NCBI RefSeq assembly: GCF_002286775.1 | Contig: NZ_NSGJ01000034.1 | Location: 1 to 56,133 of the forward strand | DNA from: Myroides sp. N17-2 | GTDB lineage: Bacteria > Bacteroidota > Bacteroidia > Flavobacteriales > Flavobacteriaceae | Direction: 5' to 3' | DNA: 56,133 nt | Shown here: positions 35,765 to 44,174 of the stretch, piece after piece | Position numbering within the stretch: the first letter of the stretch is position 1 | Layout of the letters: each line of letters begins with the position of its first letter | Program-made: the position numbers and the translations under genes | The notes under the pieces: generated by a model | Told to the model about the DNA's origin: nothing | What the model saw: only the letters and a program-made list of their open reading frames with translations | The model's database searches: none

Positions 35765-36778
35765 CTATTCTTTTTCGAAGATGTAAAGAGTTTTAGCAGA
35801 ACTTAAAGCTCCTATTTTCTCTTCATTACCTTGAAGTTGCATAATACGAACTTCTCGTTCTCCTTCTTCTGTTTTAAACTCATAACTCCAAGTAACCTTT
35901 TTACTCTTTCGATCTAATAACCCTATTTTACTTTCACTTGGATGACTTGCAAAATAAATAGAATCTTCTGTTAAAACAAACTCTGCAAGATCATTTCGGA
36001 TAGCCACTAGTTTTAACTCTTCTGTCAAATCTATAAAAGTAAGTGTCCCGTCTATTGGGTTTATCTCCCAATAAAACTCCCACATAAATCCAATTAACAC
36101 ATTATTCTTCTCATCTATCACTGTTGCTTCTGGCAATGGAATAGCAGATGGAAGCCATCCACACTTAAAACCATCAATACAATCGATTCGATGAACCAAC
36201 TGTCCTGTTTTTATATCTAACGCTATGATAGTATGATGATTTAAAGCTATCCACAACTTATCTGCTATAACACCTATAAACTTCTTTACCTTCCATTCTG
36301 CCGCTTTGTTATAAACATCGTTATGGGGGTTATTAGCAATAGATGATATATCATATTGCCAATAAATACTGCCATCTTGAATATTACAAAATCTCAATAA
36401 CTCCTTATCAATAAAGAAGAATAAATTATCTTTAAGGTAACTTAAATCTATTTTCCCATCATATAATTTTATATCCTTTCTCTTTGTTCTTTTATCTACC
36501 CTATCATAATATATAAAATCGTCTTTTGACAAAATATAATAAAAATTTATTTTCTCATATGAACTTAACAGATTACCTTCATAATCATAGAGTAAATTAA
36601 AACTTCTATTTGTAAATACATTGATTATACTATCACTATAATGAATACCCCAAAAATCATCTAATTCTATAATTTTTCTATTAGGGTACAACATAATAGC
36701 TCCATTCTTCTCATAATATACTCGCTTATTTATAACCTTGGTATCTCCCACATTTTTTAAATGGTCTACTAATTCCAT
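35765..36778 (-). CDS. Probable immunity protein 2, beta-propeller-like
   Basis: 337 residues, no signal peptide. Repeated short strands with aromatic-Asp patterns (GSIYWQYDIS, KLWIALNHHTIIALDIKTGQ, IYFASHPSESKIGLLDRKSK, TWSYEFKTEEG) suggest a PQQ/WD-like beta-propeller. It starts on the stop codon of the toxin-tip gene upstream (TAATG-type overlap), so the two are translationally coupled. By position it would neutralise that toxin. Immunity function is inferred from the gene order and the matching arrangement in the next cassette. Confidence 0.5.
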   Translation of the reverse strand: MELVDHLKNVGDTKVINKRVYYEKNGAIMLYPNRKIIELDDFWGIHYSDSIINVFTNRSFNLLYDYEGNLLSSYEKINFYYILSKDDFIYYDRVDKRTKRKDIKLYDGKIDLSYLKDNLFFFIDKELLRFCNIQDGSIYWQYDISSIANNPHNDVYNKAAEWKVKKFIGVIADKLWIALNHHTIIALDIKTGQLVHRIDCIDGFKCGWLPSAIPLPEATVIDEKNNVLIGFMWEFYWEINPIDGTLTFIDLTEELKLVAIRNDLAEFVLTEDSIYFASHPSESKIGLLDRKSKKVTWSYEFKTEEGEREVRIMQLQGNEEKIGALSSAKTLYIFEKE

Positions 36779-37548
36779 TAATCTACTTTTATAAATTTAT
36801 AAATTGGACTATTGATATTTTCTATCTCATCAAGAAAATCATCAATACTATTTATTTTATTACCAAACAACTCTTTTATCTTACTTTCTCCTAATCCTCC
36901 TTGAGACTTAGGTTTAAAAATTTGTTCTGCATTCTTCTCATACATTTTTCTAAACTGTTCAACAACCTTATCCCTATCTGAGAATTTCAATTTATCAAAC
37001 TCATACAGTATATTATCTAAAGAAGTTGTTTCTTCCAAATAACTTAAGTGTTGTCTCAAGAATATATCACTACTTGAGATACTACTAATAGATGTTGGTC
37101 CGTAACTCTTATACTCAAATTTCTTTCCTGATATTAGTTCTATATCAAATCGACAATTTAAACATATTTTGTCTATCTCTCCTTCAAATATTCCATCAAA
37201 CCTTCTAACACTATTCGCTGTTATCTCTGGTGTTTCCCTTATCTTTCTCAACATAAAAGTAGCTCCTTCTACAGCGTAATTAGGATCTTTATTCTTCTTA
37301 TTGATAACTTTCAGTTCTTTGATTACCTTATCAAAACCTTCTTTACCTGCAAAAGTATTCCCAAAATACAGAACATCGTCTAAATACTCATCCATATTTT
37401 TTAAGAAACTTGTCGATGCCTTTCCACAAGTACTGCACCCTGCTCTAACATTCGCCTTAATAATTTCTTCTAATCCACTTTCTCCGCCTATGGCATCTAA
37501 TGCTTTTTTATTAGAAGGATGTAAGAACTCTGCTACTTTATTAAGCAC
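36778..37548 (-). CDS. Orphan polymorphic-toxin tip 2, nuclease-like
   Basis: 256 residues from a GTG; no ATG is available and the frame stays open upstream to 37641, reading VRGIQKRKSLEDK. No signal peptide or secretion domain is present, so it looks like a C-terminal toxin tip detached from its carrier. It has a Cys pair GCSTCGK (about 38-44) and a second pair CLNC. FDIELISGKKFEYKSYG then gives an E-x(n)-ExK pattern of PD-(D/E)XK nucleases. From memory, similar Cys-rich REase-like tips occur at the ends of large Bacteroidetes secreted toxins. It is followed immediately by its presumed immunity gene. Confidence 0.55.
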   Translation of the reverse strand: MLNKVAEFLHPSNKKALDAIGGESGLEEIIKANVRAGCSTCGKASTSFLKNMDEYLDDVLYFGNTFAGKEGFDKVIKELKVINKKNKDPNYAVEGATFMLRKIRETPEITANSVRRFDGIFEGEIDKICLNCRFDIELISGKKFEYKSYGPTSISSISSSDIFLRQHLSYLEETTSLDNILYEFDKLKFSDRDKVVEQFRKMYEKNAEQIFKPKSQGGLGESKIKELFGNKINSIDDFLDEIENINSPIYKFIKVD

Positions 37549-37615
37549 AAGTTTGTCTTCTAAACTCTTCCGTTTTTGAATCCCTCTAACAAAATTAAAC
37601 TGTATATCTACAAAA

Positions 37616-37636
37616 ACAGCTCCACATAGGAGCTGT
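37616..37636 (-). terminator. Terminator, second identical copy
   Basis: The same acagctcc/ggagctgt hairpin as at 35740, here followed on the minus strand by five T. It lies after the stop of the gene at 37642 and inside the open upstream extension of toxin tip 2, marking a cassette junction. Confidence 0.78.
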
Positions 37637-37641
37637 CTAAT

Positions 37642-38343
37642 TTACACATTATATACTGGTGCTGTGGTATCTAGTACTGCTTTTAAATCTCGTGCAGCAT
37701 GGTAATATCTTATATTATCAATATCATTAGCATCTTCATCATAATACTTCTTTTCTCTATCATAAATTGAATCCATACACTCCTGATACCTATCGTCATT
37801 ACACAACCTAAAAATAGTAACCCTCTTAAACTGCCAGAACTGACCTAACACAGCCTCCAATTCTTCTATATCTTCCATATCTTTTATGTAATGATACAAA
37901 GTATTTAAACTTGACCATTTCTCGAAAAAAGGAAATGCTTCTACGTTGAGAATAGAGACAAATCTTAGAATAATATCATTTAACCTTTCTTTATTTACAA
38001 CATCTCCATCATTTACATCATAGGGTATTAATAATTTACCTTTATTTTTATCTACGAAAGAAGAAGATGTCCCCTCTATTGTCCCACAACCTACAAGATC
38101 ATTCTTAAACAAAATTTGTCGAACAATCTTCTCCATTTGTGGATAATTAATCCAATATATGGTATTTCTCACTACAAGTTCATTTTTATAATTTTCACTG
38201 ATGAACCAACTAAAACCATAAATACTCTTGCCTTCATTGTTTTTTAAAAGTGTAACACTATTACTATCTGAATATTCTGTAAATTCTTCTAACAAAAAAA
38301 CAATTCCATTCAAAATACTATTATTCCATTCTTTTATACTCAT
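37642..38343 (-). CDS. Probable immunity protein 1
   Basis: 233 residues, cytoplasmic, acidic (stretches such as YDEDANDIDNIRYYHAARD). No family was recognised. It starts 2 nt after the toxin-tip 1 stop and ends at a dedicated terminator, the usual arrangement of an immunity gene for a polymorphic toxin. The strongly acidic surface is in keeping with inhibition of a basic nuclease, but this is inference. Confidence 0.5.
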   Translation of the reverse strand: MSIKEWNNSILNGIVFLLEEFTEYSDSNSVTLLKNNEGKSIYGFSWFISENYKNELVVRNTIYWINYPQMEKIVRQILFKNDLVGCGTIEGTSSSFVDKNKGKLLIPYDVNDGDVVNKERLNDIILRFVSILNVEAFPFFEKWSSLNTLYHYIKDMEDIEELEAVLGQFWQFKRVTIFRLCNDDRYQECMDSIYDREKKYYDEDANDIDNIRYYHAARDLKAVLDTTAPVYNV

Positions 38344-38345
38344 TT

Positions 38346-39497
38346 TTAAAACTGTTTAATTGGTGGAATCTTAATATTTCCAGCCCCATCACTTATTATT
38401 TTATATACATCTTCTCGATATATTCTTATGTCAATATTACCTCGCAAATTTTTAGGTAAATTACTATCTATACTTCTTATTTGATACTCAATAAAAGGTA
38501 AGTTTTTGTTGTTTTGGAATATCTCTATTAATTCACTCCATTGATTATCTGTCCACGGTGATCCATTTGTCAATTTACTATCACTTATAACAGCTTTATA
38601 GTAAGGTCTTCCTTTTTCATCTTTCACTAATTTAACAAATAAATCATCTGCAATAATATTCTTACTTCCTCCTTTTCGAAGAAGGTAGATTTGATCTAAG
38701 TGTGTAAATCCATCAGCTATCAAATCCGCAAAAGGTGGATTGATTGTCTTTATTTTAGACGTTACCAATGTTTCAAAAGTTCTTCCCCTTCCTACTACCT
38801 CTTTAAAGAACTGGCTCTTACCGATTCGTTCGGTTACTGCACGTATTACTTCATCGCTCTGTGTCTGTTTAATGATATCCCATGCATCGATAGGATTGTG
38901 TATAATAGCCTCTACTGCATCGAATAAATTCTTATTATTTAACTCCTCTGCTAAGTTACCATATTTCTTCGGATCTGATAAATAGTGATTCAGCGTTTGT
39001 AATTTCTCATCTGTCCAAATCTTACTATCATCTAATCGACGAAGTACATCATCTGATAAACCACTGCGACGTAAGCTTTCTTTAACATAACTTAATAGCT
39101 CTTTACCTTTTAAGAGTTTCACAGCTTCATTATGCTTTAAACTCTCTACTATGTCAGCTTTCTTCGTATAGTTTTTTACATCTGCAAGAACACTACTTTC
39201 AAATTCTTTTGTTAACTGTTGATTTGGTCCTAAGTAAACTGATGTCAACTGTAATTCTCCTGGTTTTATATCTCCTACATGAACTACTCTAAGTACAAAA
39301 CCATCTGCATTATCTGCCTTTGTAGCTATTATACCTATTCGCTTAGCAGCATCTTCACCGATTTTTGCTCCTCCTTTAATACAAGCTGCTCCTACTAATG
39401 GAATTGCTAAAGAAGTTGAATATATACTTGTTTCAAAATAATTACCTCTTGCTGCTGAATACAATAGACTTGACTGAATTTGGCATCTCCTGCTCAA
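38346..39497 (-). CDS. Orphan polymorphic-toxin tip 1, PD-(D/E)XK-like nuclease suspected
   Basis: 383 residues. The start overlaps the TraD-like gene by 56 nt, and the first ~12 residues (MSRRCQIQSSLL) read TraD sequence in another frame, so the true origin is probably near residue 14. ARGNYFETSIYSTSLAIPLVGA resembles the hydrophobic pre-toxin linker of RHS-type polymorphic toxins (quoted here from about 16 on). A helical linker follows. The last ~130 residues carry a nuclease-like pattern: FADLIADGF, HLDQIYLLRKGG, then YYKAVISDSKL with a possible DxK. No export domain is present. The immunity gene follows after 2 nt. Confidence 0.5.
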   Translation of the reverse strand: MSRRCQIQSSLLYSAARGNYFETSIYSTSLAIPLVGAACIKGGAKIGEDAAKRIGIIATKADNADGFVLRVVHVGDIKPGELQLTSVYLGPNQQLTKEFESSVLADVKNYTKKADIVESLKHNEAVKLLKGKELLSYVKESLRRSGLSDDVLRRLDDSKIWTDEKLQTLNHYLSDPKKYGNLAEELNNKNLFDAVEAIIHNPIDAWDIIKQTQSDEVIRAVTERIGKSQFFKEVVGRGRTFETLVTSKIKTINPPFADLIADGFTHLDQIYLLRKGGSKNIIADDLFVKLVKDEKGRPYYKAVISDSKLTNGSPWTDNQWSELIEIFQNNKNLPFIEYQIRSIDSNLPKNLRGNIDIRIYREDVYKIISDGAGNIKIPPIKQF

Positions 39498-39870
39498 GTA
39501 GTTTAAGTAACTCTGACCCTTCTAACTTCTTAGCTATCTCAATGGTAGTATCATCAATTAGCTCCTTACCAACTGAATCTAGAAATGTATCTAACTCATT
39601 AAGATTGAATCTCTGGGTAAACTCATTCACTAAAGGATCTATGCTAGTAACTAATACTTGCTCTTCCTCTTGCATATTAACCTCTTGCTCGGTTTGTAGA
39701 GATTGCTTTAGAATAACAGGCTTACTCTCTCCCATAACACTTACACGGACGTCTTGCTTAAAGGGTAGCTCTTTTGCTGTGGTAGGATTCTCTTTTTTAA
39801 AGGGTTTATTTTTATCAGACAACAGCAAAGCGATAACAATAACAAGACTGATTATGATGATTATTTCCAT
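39442..39870 (-). CDS. TraD-like conjugal transfer protein
   Basis: 142 residues with one N-terminal membrane helix (EIIIIISLVIVIALLL) and a charged, Glu-rich remainder. It is fourth in the ParA-DUF3408-DUF3408 series, where Bacteroidetes conjugative elements carry a small membrane protein called TraD. Its stop lies inside the start of the toxin-tip gene, and its last residues (SVKSIVFSSKR) may come from recombination with that gene, so the native C-terminus may be lost. The genes that normally follow (traE, traF, traG) are absent here. Confidence 0.55.
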   Translation of the reverse strand: MEIIIIISLVIVIALLLSDKNKPFKKENPTTAKELPFKQDVRVSVMGESKPVILKQSLQTEQEVNMQEEEQVLVTSIDPLVNEFTQRFNLNELDTFLDSVGKELIDDTTIEIAKKLEGSELLKLLEQEMPNSVKSIVFSSKR

Positions 39871-39873
39871 GGG

Positions 39874-40146
39874 TTAAAGAATTGGTTTATAATGTTCTTG
39901 AAAATAAGCCTTGATATCATCCGTGTGCTCTTTAATATGCTGCTCTAAGATATTATCGATATACGCATAGAGCGTTGTTTTCTCTTCTTTAGCTAGTTGG
40001 GTAATGCGAAGTAGTACTTCGTGATGTTCAGGACGGATATACACAACTTTCCCTGCGCGAGTGGATGGGAATCGATTAGTTAAGAACTGATCAGCATACT
40101 TTTGTGAATTATTTGTTTGTTCTGTTTTCTTGAATATATTTTTCAT
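39874..40146 (-). CDS. DUF3408 family conjugal transfer protein (TraC-like)
   Basis: 90 residues. GKVVYIRPEHHEVLLRITQL, then TTLYAYIDNILEQHI, form the DUF3408 signature, a ribbon-helix-helix-like module of Bacteroidetes conjugative elements. It is the short form, lacking the long charged N-terminus of its neighbour at 40159. It follows that gene with 12 nt and is followed by the TraD-like gene after 3 nt. It is probably a DNA-binding or relaxosome-associated protein; the exact role is unknown. Confidence 0.75.
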   Translation of the reverse strand: MKNIFKKTEQTNNSQKYADQFLTNRFPSTRAGKVVYIRPEHHEVLLRITQLAKEEKTTLYAYIDNILEQHIKEHTDDIKAYFQEHYKPIL

Positions 40147-40158
40147 CTTTTTTAGGTA

Positions 40159-40602
40159 TTAAATTGGTTTGTATTTTTGGTTGTAACTCTTGGTGATCTG
40201 CTGGGCAAACTCATCAAAGTAATGCTCTAATAAATTGTCTAAATATGCGTATATCGTTATTTTGTCCTCTCCTATTACTTGAATAATACGAGTTAACTTC
40301 TCGTGAAACTCCGGCCTTATATACACCGTTTTACCATCTCTTGCATTAGTCTCTGATTTTTTAAAAAAGATATCATCATAATCATTTTCAATACTTTGCT
40401 TTGCTTGCTTTTTCTCTTTTAAAGCAGTTTTTTGCTTTGAGGATTTGTCTGCTATGATAGTTTGATCTTCGTTTGTTTCAACCTCTATCTGAACTGGTTC
40501 TTTGATTCCCTCTTTCCTCACTCCATCAACCATTAGGCTCATCATTAGCTCTTCGTCAATACGCATAGGCGATTGCTTTTTGTTTTTGTTATCTTTTTCC
40601 AT
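40159..40602 (-). CDS. DUF3408 family conjugal transfer protein (TraB-like)
   Basis: 147 residues. The first 85 are polar and lysine-rich, probably disordered. The C-terminal part GKTVYIRPEFHEKLTRIIQV with KITIYAYLDNLLEHYF is a DUF3408 domain paralogous to the next gene. It starts 4 nt after the ParA-like gene, so the operon is tightly packed. The pair suggests that two copies act together, perhaps as a heteromer with the ParA-like ATPase. Confidence 0.75.
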   Translation of the reverse strand: MEKDNKNKKQSPMRIDEELMMSLMVDGVRKEGIKEPVQIEVETNEDQTIIADKSSKQKTALKEKKQAKQSIENDYDDIFFKKSETNARDGKTVYIRPEFHEKLTRIIQVIGEDKITIYAYLDNLLEHYFDEFAQQITKSYNQKYKPI

Positions 40603-40606
40603 GGTG

Positions 40607-41374
40607 TTATAATTGGATGATTGTTAAAAACTCTTCTATAAAAGCGTCTAATCCACTTGCTTTACTCAGGCGTTTATCAGGTGGTAGTAAAGTAGAGCGA
40701 AAAACAAGCTTACTTGTTTCTTCACTCTCTTTACGAAATCGCGTACTACTTTTAATTTGACTTTGCATCAAACTAAAATCCAATTCCTCAATAGCTTGGT
40801 TATAGATATTATACAAAGGAGTACTCTCCCTACCATCTACTTGGTTCCAAAATAGATTCATGCTTTGTATGGATGTCTGTGTCTTTTTCATCACAACATC
40901 TCGTAAAAGTTGTGTAAAGACAAGAGTACTTTCCATCACTACTCTATCCGCTGTTATAGGAGTAAAAATATAGTGCATGCCTGATAACGCATTGATTATT
41001 CCAGCGGTATTAACCGTTCCTGGCAAATCAAAGAAAACAACATCAATAGGGATAGGTGACTCACTTACAAACTGCTTTGCAGCTTTTAGTACATCATCCG
41101 CTTTCTCTTGTATTATTGGATAAGTTTTCTTGTTGATGGTAGTAAACTGCTTATGAGCGAGTTTTTTTAAACTCTCATTTTCCATAACTACAGTTAAATC
41201 TCTTTCTTTCATTTTCACAAGACTGTGCTGTGGAAAATCCGCATCAAAAACAACTACATTGTAGCCCAATTGATAATGTAAAATACTTGCTACTAACGTA
41301 GTAAACGTGCTTTTACCAACTCCTCCTTTTTGAGAAGAGAAGGCTACAAAAATTGGTTCTTTTTTTGTTTTCAT
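40607..41374 (-). CDS. ParA-family ATPase (TraA-like)
   Basis: A 255-residue P-loop ATPase with a deviant Walker A KGGVGKST at 16-23, a Walker A' region VVFDADFPQHSLVK, and IDVVFFDLPGTVN as Walker B. In Bacteroidetes conjugative elements a ParA homologue named TraA heads the tra operon. It may help maintain the element or regulate transfer. It is first in the minus-strand series ParA-DUF3408-DUF3408-TraD. The 40-bp periodic repeats lie 200-400 nt upstream, where a centromere or operator could be. Confidence 0.88.
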   Translation of the reverse strand: MKTKKEPIFVAFSSQKGGVGKSTFTTLVASILHYQLGYNVVVFDADFPQHSLVKMKERDLTVVMENESLKKLAHKQFTTINKKTYPIIQEKADDVLKAAKQFVSESPIPIDVVFFDLPGTVNTAGIINALSGMHYIFTPITADRVVMESTLVFTQLLRDVVMKKTQTSIQSMNLFWNQVDGRESTPLYNIYNQAIEELDFSLMQSQIKSSTRFRKESEETSKLVFRSTLLPPDKRLSKASGLDAFIEEFLTIIQL

Positions 41375-41568
41375 AATTGTATGTATTTAGCTACTTGCGC
41401 AAATAAATAGATTAGTCAATAGATACATCTATTAGAAAGCTCATAGTGGTCTATAGTTGTAATTAAACATCTCTTTAAGTACTGAATATTATATTCAGAT
41501 AAGTAGTGTCATATTAAGCACTTCACTTAACTATGTATCAAGCTACAATTGCAATTCCCACAATAGAT

Positions 41569-41780
41569 ACCGAATTACGGAGCTATTTACTATGCTAAGG
41601 ATATCTCTCTATACTACTGCGAGTAATGACCTAACCACTTACTTCTTTAACTACTAGAATACTGAGTAACAGAGTTACCTGCTTATTTTACTACAACAGT
41701 ACTGATTCACAGGACTACTTGCTTTTTTAACTACATTAGTACTGAGTGACCGACCTATTTACTTGGGCAAATATGATTAT
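41569..41780 (+). repeat. Degenerate ~40-bp periodic repeats upstream of parA/traA
   Basis: Units are anchored at actgagtaac (41661), actgattcac (41701) and actgagtgac (41741), exactly 40 bp apart. Each is followed by a variant of gactacttgctttttta and ctaca. Two more diverged units seem to start at 41569 (accgaattac) and 41616 (actgcgagta). The pattern resembles iterons or a partition site next to a ParA gene. Confidence 0.6.
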
Positions 41781-41934
41781 ACATACAAAGAAACCTCATA
41801 TACTAGCTTTATTTGATTTATGGAGTTTTAAGGTAGTACTTGGCATTTTAGTGCAGAATAGTGAGTGATTTCTTAATATGAAATCACTTTAGATTTTACT
41901 TTGTAAAATAAGAGGAATTACTAATCGAAAGATT

Positions 41935-42036
41935 AGAGCAAGTTATGTTTTGAGGCACTCGAAACTACGTTCGTGCCATCAAAACGACTTGCTCTTGCAG
42001 AGGGCTGGAAAACTACTCCGAAGTCGCTAGTTTTTT
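41935..42036 (+). ncRNA. Candidate structured RNA: long bulged hairpin plus terminator
   Basis: The arms agagcaagt (41935) / acttgctct (41987), gttttga (41947) / tcaaaac (41979) and ggca..cgaa (41954) / ttcgtgcc (41970) nest into one long stem with small bulges and a 6-nt apical loop. A second hairpin, aaaacta/tagtttt (42009-42034), runs into six T, as in a terminator. The arrangement suits a small RNA on the plus strand; an origin of transfer or a leader for the AIPR gene are alternatives. No promoter was identified. Confidence 0.45.
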
Positions 42037-42141
42037 GTTGAAATAGAGTGTTAACTCAAAATATTGAGGGGTTTACGGATTTCCGTAATAGTAATCGGTA
42101 AATATTTCTTTATTTTACCATATATAATATTTTACTTTACT

Positions 42142-43974
42142 ATGTCAAAATACAATACACTTATTACTATTTTAGATGAAATTAGAAAGGAAGCTCCTGG
42201 AAATTATACTTTTTACCATCCTCTTGAAACTGAAGATGAAAAATTAAATAAAGCTAGATCGAGAGCATATATTCACTTGTTCTTGAAAGTTAGATTTGGA
42301 TTATTAACATTTGAAGAAAGAGAGTATTTTGTAACTGATGGAACAAATGATGGAGGGGTAGATGGTTACTATATTGATAATGAAAATAAAAAAATATATT
42401 TTATACAATCAAAATTTAGAGATAATCAACTAAATTTTGAAAGTAGAGAAATTAAATATGAGGAATTAATCAATATGGATATTGATAGAATTACTGATGG
42501 TGAAAAAACATATGAAAATGGTTCTAAGTATAATGATAAAATACAAAAATTAATACAAACTATTTCAACAATACCAGATATTGGAAGATATAAATATGAG
42601 ATTATAATTATAGCTAATACTAAAGTAGTCTCACAGAACAAATTAAAAAAACTATCAGATGGGAACCCTGTCCAAGAATTCAATTTTGAAAGAGCATATA
42701 AAGAATTAGTATTTCCTGTAATTTGTGGGACATATTATGATCAGAAAGAACTAATTATTGAAATAAATCTAAGTAACAAAACATCCGAAGAAATTAGTTA
42801 TTCTGTTGAAACCGAATTTACTGACTGCCAAATAACAGCATTATTTATTCCTACATTGGAAATAGCAAAAACATTATATAAGTATAAAAATTCAATATTA
42901 AAATACAATCCAAGAAGTTACTTAGATATGAAATCTGGTACAGTAAATTCTGAAATAGCTAACACATTAACTTCTAAAGACACAAATGAATTTGCACTAT
43001 ACAATAACGGAATAACAATGTTATCTGATGACACCAACCTTAATAAAAAAATTGCAAAAAAAGGAATTGGACAATTAATCATTGCTAATCCACAGATTAT
43101 TAATGGAGGGCAAACAGCCTTTACACTAAGTAGAATCTATGAAGACTGTTTAGAGCATAAAGAAGACCTTAAAGTATTTGAAGGTAAAGAAGTATTATTA
43201 AAAATTATAACATTTAATGAAACTATTAAAGATGGACATAGTGACAACAAACTTAAACTAATTGAAGCTATATCTAAAGCAACAAACCAACAAACAACTG
43301 TATCAGAAGCAGATAGAAGATCAAATGATAAAATACAAATAGAGCTTCAAAACCTTATTTTTGATGAATTCGGTTATTTTTATCAACGTAAAGCAGGAGA
43401 ATTTAGCGAAGGAATAAAGAACAAATATATAGATAGAAAAAAAATTATTGATCGCGAAGTCTTACTAAGATTAATATTAGCATGTCAAAGAAAACCAACT
43501 GAAGCAAGACGATCTGGTGGCTCAACTTTATTCAAAAAAAATAATTTCGATAAAGTACTCAAGGATACCTCTAAATATAAATCTTACATTAATGCATATT
43601 TTATTTTACAAGAACTTAATAACTATCAGATAAAATATAGTAAAGATAAAAACAATAAAGATGGTATAATTAACTTTGGTCACGCTCTAAGATATGGTAA
43701 ATATGCTGTGATAAGTGCTATTATAAAAGATCATAAAATATTAGTAGAAACTGAAATTAATAAAACAGTAAATTTATATTTAAATGCTTGGTTAGAGTTT
43801 GAAAAATATGCTATAGAGCACTCCATAAACTCAAAATATTTCCTTGAAATCAAGGATTCAGACAAGAAAGAAAAAAGGCAAATTTTGAATTTTGATGGTT
43901 TCTATAAAGGAACCACCCTAAATAAAGAAATAAGTGATTTTGATTTTAAAACTATAATAGAACAAAAGCTTTAA
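42142..43974 (+). CDS. AIPR-family abortive-infection/phage-resistance protein
   Basis: 610 residues from ATG 42142 (MSKYNTLIT). Upstream in-frame codons have no ATG and read a hydrophobic artefact. The N-terminal ~95 residues hold an Mrr/PD-(D/E)XK-like nuclease pattern: NDGGVDGYYID with Asp74, then IYFIQSKF with Gln89 and Lys91. The central and C-terminal parts carry AIPR hallmarks (FALYNNGITMLSDD, NPQIINGGQTAFTLSRIYED, ISKATNQQT). Proteins of this family are defence proteins thought to act on nucleic acid during phage infection. It is very AT-rich and alone on its strand, typical of a recently acquired defence gene. Confidence 0.82.
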   Translation: MSKYNTLITILDEIRKEAPGNYTFYHPLETEDEKLNKARSRAYIHLFLKVRFGLLTFEEREYFVTDGTNDGGVDGYYIDNENKKIYFIQSKFRDNQLNFESREIKYEELINMDIDRITDGEKTYENGSKYNDKIQKLIQTISTIPDIGRYKYEIIIIANTKVVSQNKLKKLSDGNPVQEFNFERAYKELVFPVICGTYYDQKELIIEINLSNKTSEEISYSVETEFTDCQITALFIPTLEIAKTLYKYKNSILKYNPRSYLDMKSGTVNSEIANTLTSKDTNEFALYNNGITMLSDDTNLNKKIAKKGIGQLIIANPQIINGGQTAFTLSRIYEDCLEHKEDLKVFEGKEVLLKIITFNETIKDGHSDNKLKLIEAISKATNQQTTVSEADRRSNDKIQIELQNLIFDEFGYFYQRKAGEFSEGIKNKYIDRKKIIDREVLLRLILACQRKPTEARRSGGSTLFKKNNFDKVLKDTSKYKSYINAYFILQELNNYQIKYSKDKNNKDGIINFGHALRYGKYAVISAIIKDHKILVETEINKTVNLYLNAWLEFEKYAIEHSINSKYFLEIKDSDKKEKRQILNFDGFYKGTTLNKEISDFDFKTIIEQKL

Positions 43975-43992
43975 AAGCTTTTGTTCTATTAT
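43954..43992. terminator. Hairpin at the end of the AIPR gene
   Basis: A perfect 18-bp stem (43954-43971 with 43975-43992, core gaacaaaagctt/aagcttttgttc) with a 3-nt loop. It includes the AIPR stop codon at 43972-43974. The flanking T-run is weak, so termination efficiency is uncertain. Confidence 0.65.
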
Positions 43993-44174
43993 AATCTACG
44001 CATTTAACGATTATACTATTGTTCATATAGCTCGTATATCATTTTTAAAAGATTTTAAAGCTTTCAAGAGAAAATCCGAACAGCCTACAATTAGAATGAT
44101 TTTAAAGTTTAATTCTTGGCGAGGATATTCAAAATATATCTTGGATATAAATTAAACTAATATTATGATAATTG

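Larger units (their letters stand above)
41375..42141. other. 767-nt divergent region with periodic repeats and large hairpin
   Basis: Between the ParA operon (minus) and the AIPR gene (plus). It contains degenerate ~40-bp repeats (41569-41780) and a large hairpin followed by a terminator (41935-42036). No protein gene is credible here. Confidence 0.65.

Noticed and set aside
42064..42141. Upstream extension of the AIPR gene with a hydrophobic N-terminus
   Set aside because: No ATG start, and the extension looks like AT-rich leader DNA. The family begins near MSKYNTL-type sequence.
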